Positions 54,188 through 63,300 of a stretch of 64,000 nt of DNA are shown piece by piece (the first letter of the stretch is position 1; each line of letters starts with the position of its first letter). The stretch is taken from positions 1-64,000 of the forward strand of contig NZ_FMCU01000027.1 of NCBI RefSeq assembly GCF_900091525.1, read 5' to 3'. A program made the translations under genes and the position numbers. This DNA comes from Micromonospora matsumotoense (GTDB lineage Bacteria > Actinomycetota > Actinomycetes > Mycobacteriales > Micromonosporaceae). A model generated the notes under the pieces. That model searched no databases, had not been told where the DNA came from, and saw only the letters and a program-made list of their open reading frames with translations.

Positions 54188-55090
54188 GTGCCGGACATCG
54201 ACGGAACCCTCACCGCCGCCCAGGTCTGGCGGGGACAGGGCGCCTGGTCGCAGGCCGCCCATCGGGCGAAGCGACGGATCACCCGGGGGCGACGGCTGGT
54301 CGCCGCGTTCACCGCCACCGCCGCCGTCGTCAGCACCGCCTCGGCCCGACTGGCCGAGCCCGCGCCCACCGCCGGCCGACTGCTGGCGCTCGTCGCCGCC
54401 GCGTCGCTCCTGCTGGTGCCGGTGGCCGGCCGCGCGGCGTCCCGGGACGCGGTGGCCGCCTGGACCCGGTTCCGCGCGATCTCCGAGGCGTTGAAGGCGG
54501 AACTGCACCGCTACCTCGCCCGCGTCACCCCGTACGCCGACGCCGATGCCGACGCCGTCCTGCTGCGTCGCTACGACCTGCTCCTGGCCGACGGCGGCGA
54601 CCTGGTCGGGCCCACCCTCGACGTGGCGTCGGTGGACCGTCCGCTGCCGCCCGTGTCCGACGTGCCGAGCTACCTCGTCGAGCGGGTGCAGCGGCAGGTC
54701 GACGGCTACTACCTGCCGGCCGCGCGGCGGGCCGGCCGGGCCGCCACCCGGATCGGCCGGGCCGCGACCGCGCTGACCGTCCTGGCCGCCCTGCTCTCCG
54801 CCGCCGCCGGGGTGCTCGGCGACGGGTGGGGCCTGACCGCCTGGGTGGGGGTGGTCGCAGTGGTCACCACCGCGTTGGTCGGTTACGGCGCGGTCCAGCG
54901 TTACGAGCAGCAGCACCTGGAGTACGCCCGGACGGCCGATCAGCTGACCCGGTTGCGGATGACCCGGGCGGCCGGGCTGGGCTGGGCCGACGACGACGCG
55001 CTCGTGGCCGAGGCCGAACGGATCATCGCCCAGTCCAACGCGGCCTGGATGGCCAAGATGATCGAGGAAGATGGCGCTGCGCAGCAGTGA
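54188..55090 (+). CDS. SLATT/DUF4231 membrane protein
   Basis: A 300-aa protein with two TM pairs (RRLVAAFTATAAVVSTASAR with LLALVAAASLLLVPVAG; ALTVLAALLSAAAGVLGD with WVGVVAVVTTALVGYGAV), each followed by helices of the DUF4231 pattern (WTRFRAISEALKAELHRYLA; YARTADQLTRLRMT). SLATT proteins are predicted membrane effectors of nucleotide-linked conflict systems. GTG 54188 is chosen because TACCAT seven bases upstream could be a -10 of a near-leaderless mRNA; ATG 54125 and 54161 are alternatives. It lies directly before the Fxs locus on the same strand. Confidence 0.75.
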   Translation: MPDIDGTLTAAQVWRGQGAWSQAAHRAKRRITRGRRLVAAFTATAAVVSTASARLAEPAPTAGRLLALVAAASLLLVPVAGRAASRDAVAAWTRFRAISEALKAELHRYLARVTPYADADADAVLLRRYDLLLADGGDLVGPTLDVASVDRPLPPVSDVPSYLVERVQRQVDGYYLPAARRAGRAATRIGRAATALTVLAALLSAAAGVLGDGWGLTAWVGVVAVVTTALVGYGAVQRYEQQHLEYARTADQLTRLRMTRAAGLGWADDDALVAEAERIIAQSNAAWMAKMIEEDGAAQQ

Positions 55091-55115
55091 CATGACGCGC
55101 TGTGGCGGTTAGCAT
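55087..55115 (+). promoter_or_regulatory. Predicted promoter of fxsA
   Basis: GTGACA (-35, 55087-55092), a 17-base spacer and TAGCAT (-10, 55110-55115) give a close match to a housekeeping promoter. The -35 overlaps the stop of the SLATT gene. Transcription should start near 55,122. Confidence 0.6.
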
Positions 55116-55174
55116 CATCGATATCCGTGGTTGCCCGTCGACGTGCACGGACGCCCGTCCACTCCCGACACAGA

Positions 55175-55360
55175 ATGGGGCCCGACGTGGACCGCACCCA
55201 ACGCCTGTCCGATCCGTTCCCGGCACCGATGAGCGACGTGCGGCGCACGCCACTCGGTCAGATCCCGGTCGACCGGGCCGACGCCGTGGCCCGCATCGAC
55301 GACCGTCGGGCGACACACCCGACCCGGGTCGAGGTCGCGTCCTTCGGCTCGACAGTCTGA
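55175..55360 (+). CDS. fxsA: FxsA-type precursor peptide (FxSxx-COOH cyclophane RiPP)
   Basis: A 61-aa peptide starting MGPDVDRTQRLSDPF (or at GTG 55187, MDRTQRLSDPF) and ending VEVASFGSTV. The C-terminal FGSTV is the FxSxx-COOH signature of peptides modified by the maturase FxsB, which links the Phe ring to the Ser beta carbon as a three-residue cyclophane. It is immediately followed, after 17 bases, by the fxsB-type gene. The upstream part LRxxPLG-like (VRRTPLGQIPVD) would be the leader. The fate and role of the mature peptide are not known to me. Confidence 0.85.
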   Translation: MGPDVDRTQRLSDPFPAPMSDVRRTPLGQIPVDRADAVARIDDRRATHPTRVEVASFGSTV

Positions 55361-55377
55361 CCTGGTCGACGCCCCCC

Positions 55378-57657
55378 GTGCCCCCGGTCGCCCCGCTCAG
55401 TCAGTACGTCCTCAAGCTGACCAGCCGGTGCGATCTGTCCTGTGACCACTGCTACGTCTATGAACACCCCGACCAGTCGTGGCGTCGTCAGCCCCGGTTG
55501 ATGACGCCCGACACGGTCGAGGCCACCGCGCGGCGGATCGCCGAGCACGCCGCCACCCACCGGCTCGACACCGTCCGGGTGGTCCTGCACGGCGGCGAAC
55601 CGCTGCTCGCCGGCGCGGCCCGGCTCGCCGCCACCGCCGACACCCTGCGTCGGGCCGTCGCGCCGGTCGCCCGACTCGACCTGCGGATGCAGTCCAACGG
55701 CGTGCTGCTCAGCCCCGAGATCGCCGACGTCCTCGTCGCCCACGACATCAGGGTGGGCATCTCGCTCGACGGCGACCGGTCGGCCAACGACCGGCACCGT
55801 CGGTACGCCAGCGGCGCGAGCAGCCACGACCAGGTGCGGCGCGCGCTGGCCCTGCTGCGTCGACCCGAATACCGCAGCGCCTACGCCGGACTGCTGTGCA
55901 CCGTCGACCTGGCCAACGACCCGATCCGGGTCTACCAGGCGCTGCTCGCCGAGGAACCGCCCCGGATCGACTTCCTGCTGCCGCACGCCAACTGGGACCG
56001 GCCGCCCGCCCGCCCCGACGGGGCCGCCACCCCGTACGCGGACTGGCTGTTGACGATCCACCGGCGTTGGCTGGCCGACGGGCGGCCGGTGCCGATCCGG
56101 CTGCTGGAGTCCCTGCTGGCCACCGCTGCCGGCGGCAGCACCGGCACCGAGGCGGTCGGGCTCGCCCCGGCCGACCTGGTCGTGGTGGAGACCGACGGCA
56201 CCTTCGAGCAGGTCGACTCGCTCAAGTCCGCCTTCCACGGGGCCGCCGCCACCGGCCTGGACGTGTTCCGCCACCCCGTCGACGAGGCGGCGGCCCATCC
56301 CGGCATCGCGGTCCGGCAGTCCGGTCTGGCCGGCCTCTGCGCGACCTGCCGGTCCTGCCCGTTGGTGCGTCGGTGTGGCGGTGGGCTCTTCGCCCACCGC
56401 TACCGCTCGGGCAGCGGCTTCGACAACCCGTCGGCCTACTGCGCCGACCTGGCCGCGTTGGTCCGCGCGACGGCAGCGCCCGCCGGCCCGGTGCCGGCCG
56501 CCTCGGCCGACTCGCTGCCGCCCGCAGTCCTGGACGACCTCGGCTCCGGCCGGGGGAGTGCGGAGTCGGTGGGTCAACTCGCCGCCGTCCACCTCGGCAT
56601 CGCCCGCGCCCTGACGGTCGCACTCAGCCCCGCCGCCACCGCCGACCCGGTCGCGGCAGCCGGTTGGCGCCTCCTGGTGGACCTGGACGTGTCCGCGCCG
56701 GACGCCGTGCACACCGTGCTGAGTCACCCCTTCGTCCGGCGGTGGGCGCAGCGGTGCCGGGCCGGGGAGACCGGTGAGCTGCCGCACCTCGCCGCCGTCG
56801 CCGTCGCCGCCGCGGTACGTGCCGGCGTCGACGCCGACCTCGTGCTGCCGGTGCGGTCCGGCGCGGTGCACCTGCCGACGCTCGGCACGATCATCGTCGA
56901 CGCCGGCGTCGACACCGTGCCCGTCGTCGTCTCCGGTGGAGCGGTCGAGCTGCGGGCCGGCCGGCGTCGGGTCCGGGTCCGACCGGTCCTGGGGCCCAAC
57001 CCCGACCGGTGGCAGCCCACCCGGGCGGCCCGCACCGGCGACGGGGCCGTCCTGCTGGAGGACACCGACCCGTACCGCGACTGCTTCGACCTGCCGGTGG
57101 CGGCCCGGCTCACCCCGGCGGTCGCCGACCGGTGGACGGCCCAGGTGCAGCGGGCGGTGCACCGCCTCGACGCCGAGGCCGTCGGCTACGCGGCCGGCGT
57201 CCACGCCCTGCTGCGTGCCGTGGTGCCGCTGCGACCCGACCCGTCCGGCCGGTCCCGCAGCGCCGCCGCCCGGTCCGCGTTCGGCGCGGTCGCCGTCACC
57301 CCGGTCGCCGACGACGCCGCGCTGGCGGTGCTGCTCGTCCACGAGGTGCAGCACCTCAAGCTCGACGCGGTCCTCGACGTCTGCGAGCTGTTCGATCCCG
57401 CCGACGCCCGGCGGCTGCGGGTGCCCTGGCGCGACGATCCCCGCCCGGTGGAGGGCGCGCTGCACGGCGTCTACGCCCACCTCGGCGTCGCCGACGTGTG
57501 GCGGCACCGAGGTGGCGTCGAGGCGGCCGCGCACTTCCGGCGCTACCGGGACTGGACCGACGGGGCGGTCGACGCGCTGCTCGACCTGGGCAGCCTCACC
57601 GCCGACGGCGAGCGCTTCGTCCGGCGGATGCGCGCCACCCTGGACGACTGGCGGTGA
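55378..57657 (+). CDS. fxsB: FxsB-type radical SAM/SPASM cyclophane maturase with HEXXH extension
   Basis: A 759-aa protein. The radical SAM core binds a 4Fe-4S cluster through C18xxxC22xxC25 in TSRCDLSCDHCYVYE. A SPASM-type Cys set follows (C321, C324, C327, C333, LCATCRSCPLVRRCGGG) for auxiliary clusters. The C-terminal roughly 380 residues form the HEXXH-type extension with an intact HEVQH at 655-659 and the family-like continuation LKLDAVLDVCELF. By family, the core makes the Phe-Ser cyclophane on FxsA; HEXXH-type domains elsewhere act as 2-oxoglutarate-dependent peptide hydroxylases. GTG 55378 is the start. It overlaps the next gene by 4 bases. Confidence 0.9.
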   Translation: MPPVAPLSQYVLKLTSRCDLSCDHCYVYEHPDQSWRRQPRLMTPDTVEATARRIAEHAATHRLDTVRVVLHGGEPLLAGAARLAATADTLRRAVAPVARLDLRMQSNGVLLSPEIADVLVAHDIRVGISLDGDRSANDRHRRYASGASSHDQVRRALALLRRPEYRSAYAGLLCTVDLANDPIRVYQALLAEEPPRIDFLLPHANWDRPPARPDGAATPYADWLLTIHRRWLADGRPVPIRLLESLLATAAGGSTGTEAVGLAPADLVVVETDGTFEQVDSLKSAFHGAAATGLDVFRHPVDEAAAHPGIAVRQSGLAGLCATCRSCPLVRRCGGGLFAHRYRSGSGFDNPSAYCADLAALVRATAAPAGPVPAASADSLPPAVLDDLGSGRGSAESVGQLAAVHLGIARALTVALSPAATADPVAAAGWRLLVDLDVSAPDAVHTVLSHPFVRRWAQRCRAGETGELPHLAAVAVAAAVRAGVDADLVLPVRSGAVHLPTLGTIIVDAGVDTVPVVVSGGAVELRAGRRRVRVRPVLGPNPDRWQPTRAARTGDGAVLLEDTDPYRDCFDLPVAARLTPAVADRWTAQVQRAVHRLDAEAVGYAAGVHALLRAVVPLRPDPSGRSRSAAARSAFGAVAVTPVADDAALAVLLVHEVQHLKLDAVLDVCELFDPADARRLRVPWRDDPRPVEGALHGVYAHLGVADVWRHRGGVEAAAHFRRYRDWTDGAVDALLDLGSLTADGERFVRRMRATLDDWR

Positions 57658-58434
57658 GCGGGCCGTCCGCCCTCGCCGCCGACCTGCGGGCGCTCGGACT
57701 GCCGGCCGGCGCGACCGTGCTGGTGCACTGCGCGCTGTCCCGGGTCCGGCCCGTCCCGGGCGTCCCGGCCACCCTCCTCGCGGCGTTGCGCGACGCCCTC
57801 GGCGACGACGGCACCGTGGTCGTGCCGACGCAGACCGCCGGCAACTCGGTGACCTCACCGGCGTTCCGGGCCGCCACGGTGGGGCTGACCCCGGCCCGGG
57901 CCGCCGCCGTCGAGGCGGCCATCGAGCCGTTCGACCCGGCGCGCAGCCCGGCACAGGGGAGGGGGGCGTTCGCCGAACACGTCCGCCGGCAGGCCGACGC
58001 CCGACGCAGCGCCCACCCGCAGACCTCGTTCGCCGCCCTCGGCCCGACCGCCACCACCCTGACCGTGCGGCACGACCTGGACTGCCACCTCGGCGACCGG
58101 TCCCCCCTGGGCGCGCTGTACGCCGCCGATGCCCTGGTGCTGCTGCTCGGCGTCGACTGGTCGGTGTGCACCGCGTTCCACCTCGCCGAGTACCGTTGCC
58201 GCCGGCCCGCCCCGCGACGGGCGTACCGGTGCTACGTCCGCGGGCGGGCGGGTGCGCCGCGACTTCCATGCCCCGCACCTGGACGACAGCGACTTCCCGC
58301 TGATCGGCGCGGCCGTGGTGGCGCACGGGTCGGTCCGCTCCGGTCCGGTGGGGTCCGCCGAGAGCCACTGTGTCCGGCTGCGGCACGCCGTCGACGTCGC
58401 CCGGGGATGGATGGATGAGCACCGACTGGCGTAA
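57654..58434 (+). pseudogene. AAC(3)-like N-acetyltransferase gene of the Fxs locus, frameshifted
   Basis: From GTG 57654 (GTGA overlap with fxsB) the frame encodes an aminoglycoside 3-N-acetyltransferase-like protein: LPAGATVLVHCALSRVRPVP, DDGTVVVPTQTAGNSVT, PQTSFAALGPTA, LLLGVDWSVCTAFHLAEYR. After AYRCYVRGRAG at about 58,240-58,252 the family sequence continues in another frame (VRRDFHAPHLDDSDFPLIGA, VDVARGWMDEHRLA) to 58434. The break is in a GGGC repeat tract, so slippage, sequencing error or real inactivation are all possible. Intact length would be about 260 aa. In this context it may acetylate a pathway product, not an aminoglycoside. Confidence 0.8.
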
Positions 58435-58508
58435 AGAAGACAGCGCGGGGTTGGTCGCTGTCGATACTGTGGTCGGCCGGGAGCGGCGACGCCGGGCGGG
58501 AGTGGTGG

Positions 58509-59189
58509 GTGGCGGAGGAACAGTTCTGGGAGGACGAGAGCGCCCCCGTGTTCTTCCTCAGCTATGCCCGCACCCGCAACCGGGTGGCGGCACCCCCGCG
58601 GGACACCAACCAGAAGGTCTTCCAGCTCTTCGTCGACCTCTCCGACCACGTCGTCGAGCTGCTCGGCCTGGGCCCGGGACGGACGGCGGGCTTCATGGAC
58701 CGGATGCTCGACGGAGGGCAGTTGTGGACCGACGATCTCGCCTTCGCCGCCGGCCACTGCCAGGTCTTCATTCCGCTGATCTCACCGCAGTACCTGCGCA
58801 GCCAGTGGTGCGCCCGGGAGTGGGACGCCTTCACCCGGCGGCGGGCGGTACCCCGCCCGGACGCCGAACCGTCGGCGGGGGAGACCTCGGTGATCCCGGT
58901 CAACTGGTCGGTGGTGGATCGTCGGCAGGTGCCCGACGTCGTGTCGCGGCGGCAGATGTTCGCCCCCACCCGGTTACCCTCGGACATCGCGCCGCAGTAC
59001 CACGACGAGGGCATCTACGGCCTGCTCAGCCTGGGTCGCAACGGCAAGGACGCCTACGACGCGGTGGTCTGGCGACTGGCCCAGCGGATCGCCCGGGCGT
59101 ACCGCACGCACTGGGTCGAGGCGGCCGTGCCGTCCGACCTGCGGCAGCTGCGCGACCGGTTCGAGGAGGACGGGCATGACCTGGTCTGA
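58509..59189 (+). CDS. TIR-like protein (first of pair)
   Basis: A 226-aa TIR-fold protein: PVFFLSYARTRN is the first strand and box 1, MDRMLDGGQLWTDDLAFAAG the middle, and VFIPLISPQYLRSQWCAREW the box with the Cys-x-x-Glu that aligns with the catalytic Glu of TIR NADases. GTG 58509 follows GGGAGTGGTGG. It overlaps the second TIR gene by 14 bases. It could cleave NAD+ or act as a scaffold; the sequence alone cannot decide. Confidence 0.82.
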   Translation: MAEEQFWEDESAPVFFLSYARTRNRVAAPPRDTNQKVFQLFVDLSDHVVELLGLGPGRTAGFMDRMLDGGQLWTDDLAFAAGHCQVFIPLISPQYLRSQWCAREWDAFTRRRAVPRPDAEPSAGETSVIPVNWSVVDRRQVPDVVSRRQMFAPTRLPSDIAPQYHDEGIYGLLSLGRNGKDAYDAVVWRLAQRIARAYRTHWVEAAVPSDLRQLRDRFEEDGHDLV

Positions 59190-60342
59190 CACCCCCTCAC
59201 CGGCGGGAGTCGTCGGTCAGGAGACCTACTTCTTCCTCAGCTACGCGCACTCCGTCCCGCTGTCCGACGCGGCCCGGCCGGACACCGACTACTGGGTCGG
59301 CCAGTTCTTCCACGACCTCGCCAGGGCGGTCCGGGATCATCCCCGCCGGACGGCGGAGATCGAGGTGGGATTCTTCGACGGCCAGGTCAACCTCGGTGCC
59401 GACCTGAGACGGACGCTGACCGACGCCTTGAGCCTCGCGCACGTCTTCGTGCCGCTCTACTCACCGAACTACTTCCGCAACGCCTGGGCGCTCGGCGAAC
59501 GGGAGTCCTTCCGCAGCCGGCTGGCCCGGCTGGCGGTGGGCCGGGCCGAACGCCACGTGCTGCCGGTGCTCTGGATGCCGCTGCCGTCCTGGGAGGACCG
59601 CCCCGAGACCGTCCAGGCGCTGGAACTGGTGCGCGACCCCGACGACCGCGCCGACTACGCCGACAACGGGCTACGGGCGTTGTGCAAGCTGAGCGCCTAC
59701 CGCACGCAGTACCTCAGCCTGCTCGCGGCCCTGGCCGACCGGATCGTCACGGTGACCGAGACCGAACCGCTCGCCCGGTCCCGGGCGGCGGCGCTGACCA
59801 GCCGTCCGATACCCGACGGGCCGGGCACCGCGCTGGTGGTCACCACCCTCACCGCCGAGCGGGCGCCCTGGCGGCCCTACGGCGACCAGCACCAGTTGGC
59901 GGTCGCCGACTACGTGACCGCGACGGCCGAGCGGCTGGGGCTGCCCACCCGGGTGGTCGAGCTGGCCGAGGCCCGGGACCGGGCCACCAGCAGCCCCGCG
60001 GTGGTGCTGGTGGACGCCGGCGTCGGGGTGGCGGCCGCCCGTGTCGCGCTCGACGGGTTGCCGCAGTGGGTGGTCCCGCTCGTCATCGCCGCCGACCACG
60101 CGCGTGGCGAGCCGACACCCGAGGAGATCGCCGGTACCTTGCAGGACGCCCGGTTTCCCCGGGTGCTGCCGGTGCGCACCATCGACGAATTCGAGCGCTG
60201 CGCCCCGCTGCTGGTCACCGAGGCGCGTAAGCAGTTCCTCCGGCACGGTCCGGTCGATCCGCCGGAGGGCCCGCACGATCCGAAGCCGAGCCTGGGATCG
60301 GCCGGACCGTTCGACGCACGGCGAGGGAAGGCAGAACGATGA
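59176..60342 (+). CDS. fxsC: TIR-like protein FxsC-type (second of pair)
   Basis: A 388-aa protein: N-terminal TIR-like domain (TYFFLSYAHSVPLSDAARPD, YWVGQFFHDLARAV, HVFVPLYSPNYFRNAWALGE) and a C-terminal alpha/beta domain (ALVVTTLTAER, VADYVTATAERLGL, VVLVDAGVGVAAARVAL). The layout matches proteins called TIR-like FxsC in FxSxx-COOH loci. The Cys of the WCxxE motif is absent (NAWALGERE), but Glu remains. It overlaps the next gene by ATGA at 60339-60342. Confidence 0.85.
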   Translation: MTWSDTPSPAGVVGQETYFFLSYAHSVPLSDAARPDTDYWVGQFFHDLARAVRDHPRRTAEIEVGFFDGQVNLGADLRRTLTDALSLAHVFVPLYSPNYFRNAWALGERESFRSRLARLAVGRAERHVLPVLWMPLPSWEDRPETVQALELVRDPDDRADYADNGLRALCKLSAYRTQYLSLLAALADRIVTVTETEPLARSRAAALTSRPIPDGPGTALVVTTLTAERAPWRPYGDQHQLAVADYVTATAERLGLPTRVVELAEARDRATSSPAVVLVDAGVGVAAARVALDGLPQWVVPLVIAADHARGEPTPEEIAGTLQDARFPRVLPVRTIDEFERCAPLLVTEARKQFLRHGPVDPPEGPHDPKPSLGSAGPFDARRGKAER

Positions 60343-63300
60343 CTCCACCCCGCGACGGCCAGGTCGTCACCTTCTACTCGTACAAGGGTGGTACCGGTCG
60401 CACCATGGCGTTGGCCAACACCGCCTGGATCCTCGCCGCGAACGGCCATCGGGTGCTCGTCGCCGACTGGGACCTGGAATCCCCCGGTCTGCACCGGTTC
60501 TTCGCGCCGTTCCTCGACCCCGAGCAGGTCGCCTCCACCGGCGGGGTGATGGACCTGATCCTGGAGTACGAGTGGGAGAACGCCCGCCGTCGGCAGGCCG
60601 GCCGTGACACCCGCCCCGGCGACTGGCACCGCCAGTACGCCCGGGTCCACAAGTACGCCTTCTCGGTGGGCTGGGACTTCCCCGGCGGCGGCACCCTGGA
60701 CCTGCTGCTCGCCGGCCGGCACAACCCCGACTACGCTACCAGCGTCACCGGGCTGAACTGGGAGAACTTCTACAACCGCCTCGGCGGGGCGCAGTTCTTC
60801 GACGCGCTGCGCGCGGACATGAAGCGGCACTACGACTACGCCCTGATCGACAGCCGTACCGGCATCAGCGACGTCGCGGAGATCTGCACCATCCACCTGC
60901 CGGACATGCTGGTCGACTGCTTCACCCTCAGCGACCAGGGCATCGACGGCGCCGCCACGGTCGCCGCCCGGGTCCGCGGCTACGAGGGTCGGCGGGCCCG
61001 CCGGGTGCTGCCGGTGCCGATGCGCGTCGACGAGGGGGAGAAGACCAAGACCGACGCCGGTCGGGCCCTGGCCATGCAGCGGTTCGTCGGGCTGCCCAGC
61101 GGCATGACCGAGCTGGAACGGCAGGACTACTGGCTCTCCGTCGAGGTGCCCTACCGGGCGTACTACGCGTACGAGGAGACCTTGGCGACCTTCGGCGACG
61201 TGCCGGGCAGCCGGGGCCTGCTGTCGGCGTACGAGGCGTTGACCCGGCACATCACCGGTGGCGCCGTCGTCGGGCTGCCCCGGATGGACGACGGGCTGCG
61301 GCGGCAGACGATCCAGCGTTTCGAACGCAAACCGGTGATCGTCGACGAGCTGATCGTGCTGCGGTACGTGCCGGAGGACCAGGCCTGGGCGGAGTGGGTG
61401 CAGTCCGCCCTGCACGCCGTCGACCTGCGGGTGCTGGCCACCCCGCTGGGTGCCCCGGCGACGCTGCCGGCCGGCGCGGCCTCCCGCGAGCTGCATCTGG
61501 TCTCCCGGTCCTACCTGGCCGCCCGCCGGGCGCTCGGCGGGGCCGTCCGGCAGGCGGGTTCGCCCGCGCTCGCGCTGCACCTGGACGACACCACCCCGTC
61601 GGTGGACACCCCACCCGGCAGTTGGGCCAGCGTCTACGAGCGGGGTGCCGCAGCCGCCGCCGAGCAGGTGTGGGAGCTGGTCGGCCGGCCCACCGACGGG
61701 CGTGACCGGCCGGTGCCGGCCACCCGGTACCCGGGCGTCGAGCCGCTGGTGTTCTACGCCCCGGCGCGTAACGTCCGGTTCACCGGCCGGGACCAGCTGC
61801 TGCTGGCGTTGCGGGAGGAGTTGAAGACGGCGGCGCGGGAGCGGGTCCCGGTGGCGCTGCGGGGCGGTGCGGGCATCGGCAAGACCCAGCTGGCCACCGA
61901 GTACGCCTATCGTTTCCACGGCGCGTACGACGTCGTCTGGTGGGTGGATGCGGACCCGGCGCAGTTCATCGACGTCCGCTTCGCCGACCTCGGCCGGCGG
62001 CTCGGCCTGCCGGACCTGCAGAACGTGCCGGACAACATCCGGGCGGTGCGGGACTGGCTCAGCCACGTCGGCCGTCGGGGCGTCGACGAACCCCCGCGAC
62101 GCTGGCTGATCGTCTTCGACAACGTCGACCAGTACGAACAGGTCAAGGACTACCTTCCCCAGGGCGAGGGGCACGTGCTGGTGACCACCCGCAACCCGGA
62201 CTGGGGTGACCTGGCCCGGGCGGTCGACGTGGACGCCTTCCAGCGGGGCGAGAGCATCACCCACCTGATCGGTCGGACCAGCCGTCGGGGCATGACGGTC
62301 GCCGAGGCACAGCAGGTCGCCGAGGCGGTGGAGGACGTGCCGATCCTGGTGGCGCTGGCGGGCGCATGGCTGGCGGAGAGCCCCGACTCGGTCGCCACCT
62401 ACCTGGCCGGTCTGGCCCGCACCGGCCCGGACAGCGACGTGTGGGGCCGCTCGCTGGAGGGTCTGCGTGACCAGTCCCCGGGCGCCTACCGGCTGCTGCA
62501 GCTCGGCTCGGTGCTGGCCCCCGACATCGCCCTCGAGCTGCTCTACGGCGATCAGGTGGCGAAGGTCATCGCCCCGCACGACCCGTTGGTCGCCGCGCAG
62601 GTCACCGACCGGGTGTCGGAACGGGACATCGCCGCGGCGCTGGTCCAGCGGATCAACCGGCTCGCGTTGATCAAGGTGGACCTGCACGCCCAGCGGGTCC
62701 AGATCCACCGGCTGCTCCAGGCGGCGCTGCGGTCCCGGATGTCCGAGCGGGAGCTGGCCGAGGTCAAGCACGACGTGCACCGGATCCTCGCGGGTTCCCG
62801 CCCCTCCGGTGAGGTGGACGACCCGGGCTTCCAGGCCCGCTACCGACACCTGTGGCCGCACCTGGACGGGTCGGACGCGGTGTCCTGTCACGACGACACC
62901 GTCCGGCAGTTGGTCATCGACCGGGTCCGGTACATCTTCCTCAACGGCGGCTTCGAGCAGGGCGCGCAGTACGCCCGGGAGGCGGACGAGACCTGGACGA
63001 CGATGCTCGACGGTCTCTCCTCGGACCCGGGCGCGCACCGGGCGCTCCGCGTCCAACTGCTCAACCTGCGGTTCAACCGGGCCAATCTGCTGCGCAGCCT
63101 CGGCCGGTTCGCGCAGGCCCTGGCGCTCGACGAGGACACCCTGCGTCAGCAGGAGGAGCTGATCGGCGGGAGCCACCCGTACACGCTGATGACCGCCGGG
63201 GGGTACGCGGCGGACCTGCGGGCCCTGGGCCGCTACCGGGCGGCGTTGGAGCGCGATCTGCGCACCCACGGGGCGTCGGTGGAGGTGTTCGGCGAGGACC

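Noticed and set aside
55378..57657. FxsB with an inactivated metallohydrolase extension
   Set aside because: HEVQH is complete, so the inactivated description does not fit on sequence grounds.
57654..58434. True aminoglycoside-resistance gene
   Set aside because: AAC(3)-like fold, but it sits inside the Fxs operon and is frameshifted, so a resistance role is not supported.
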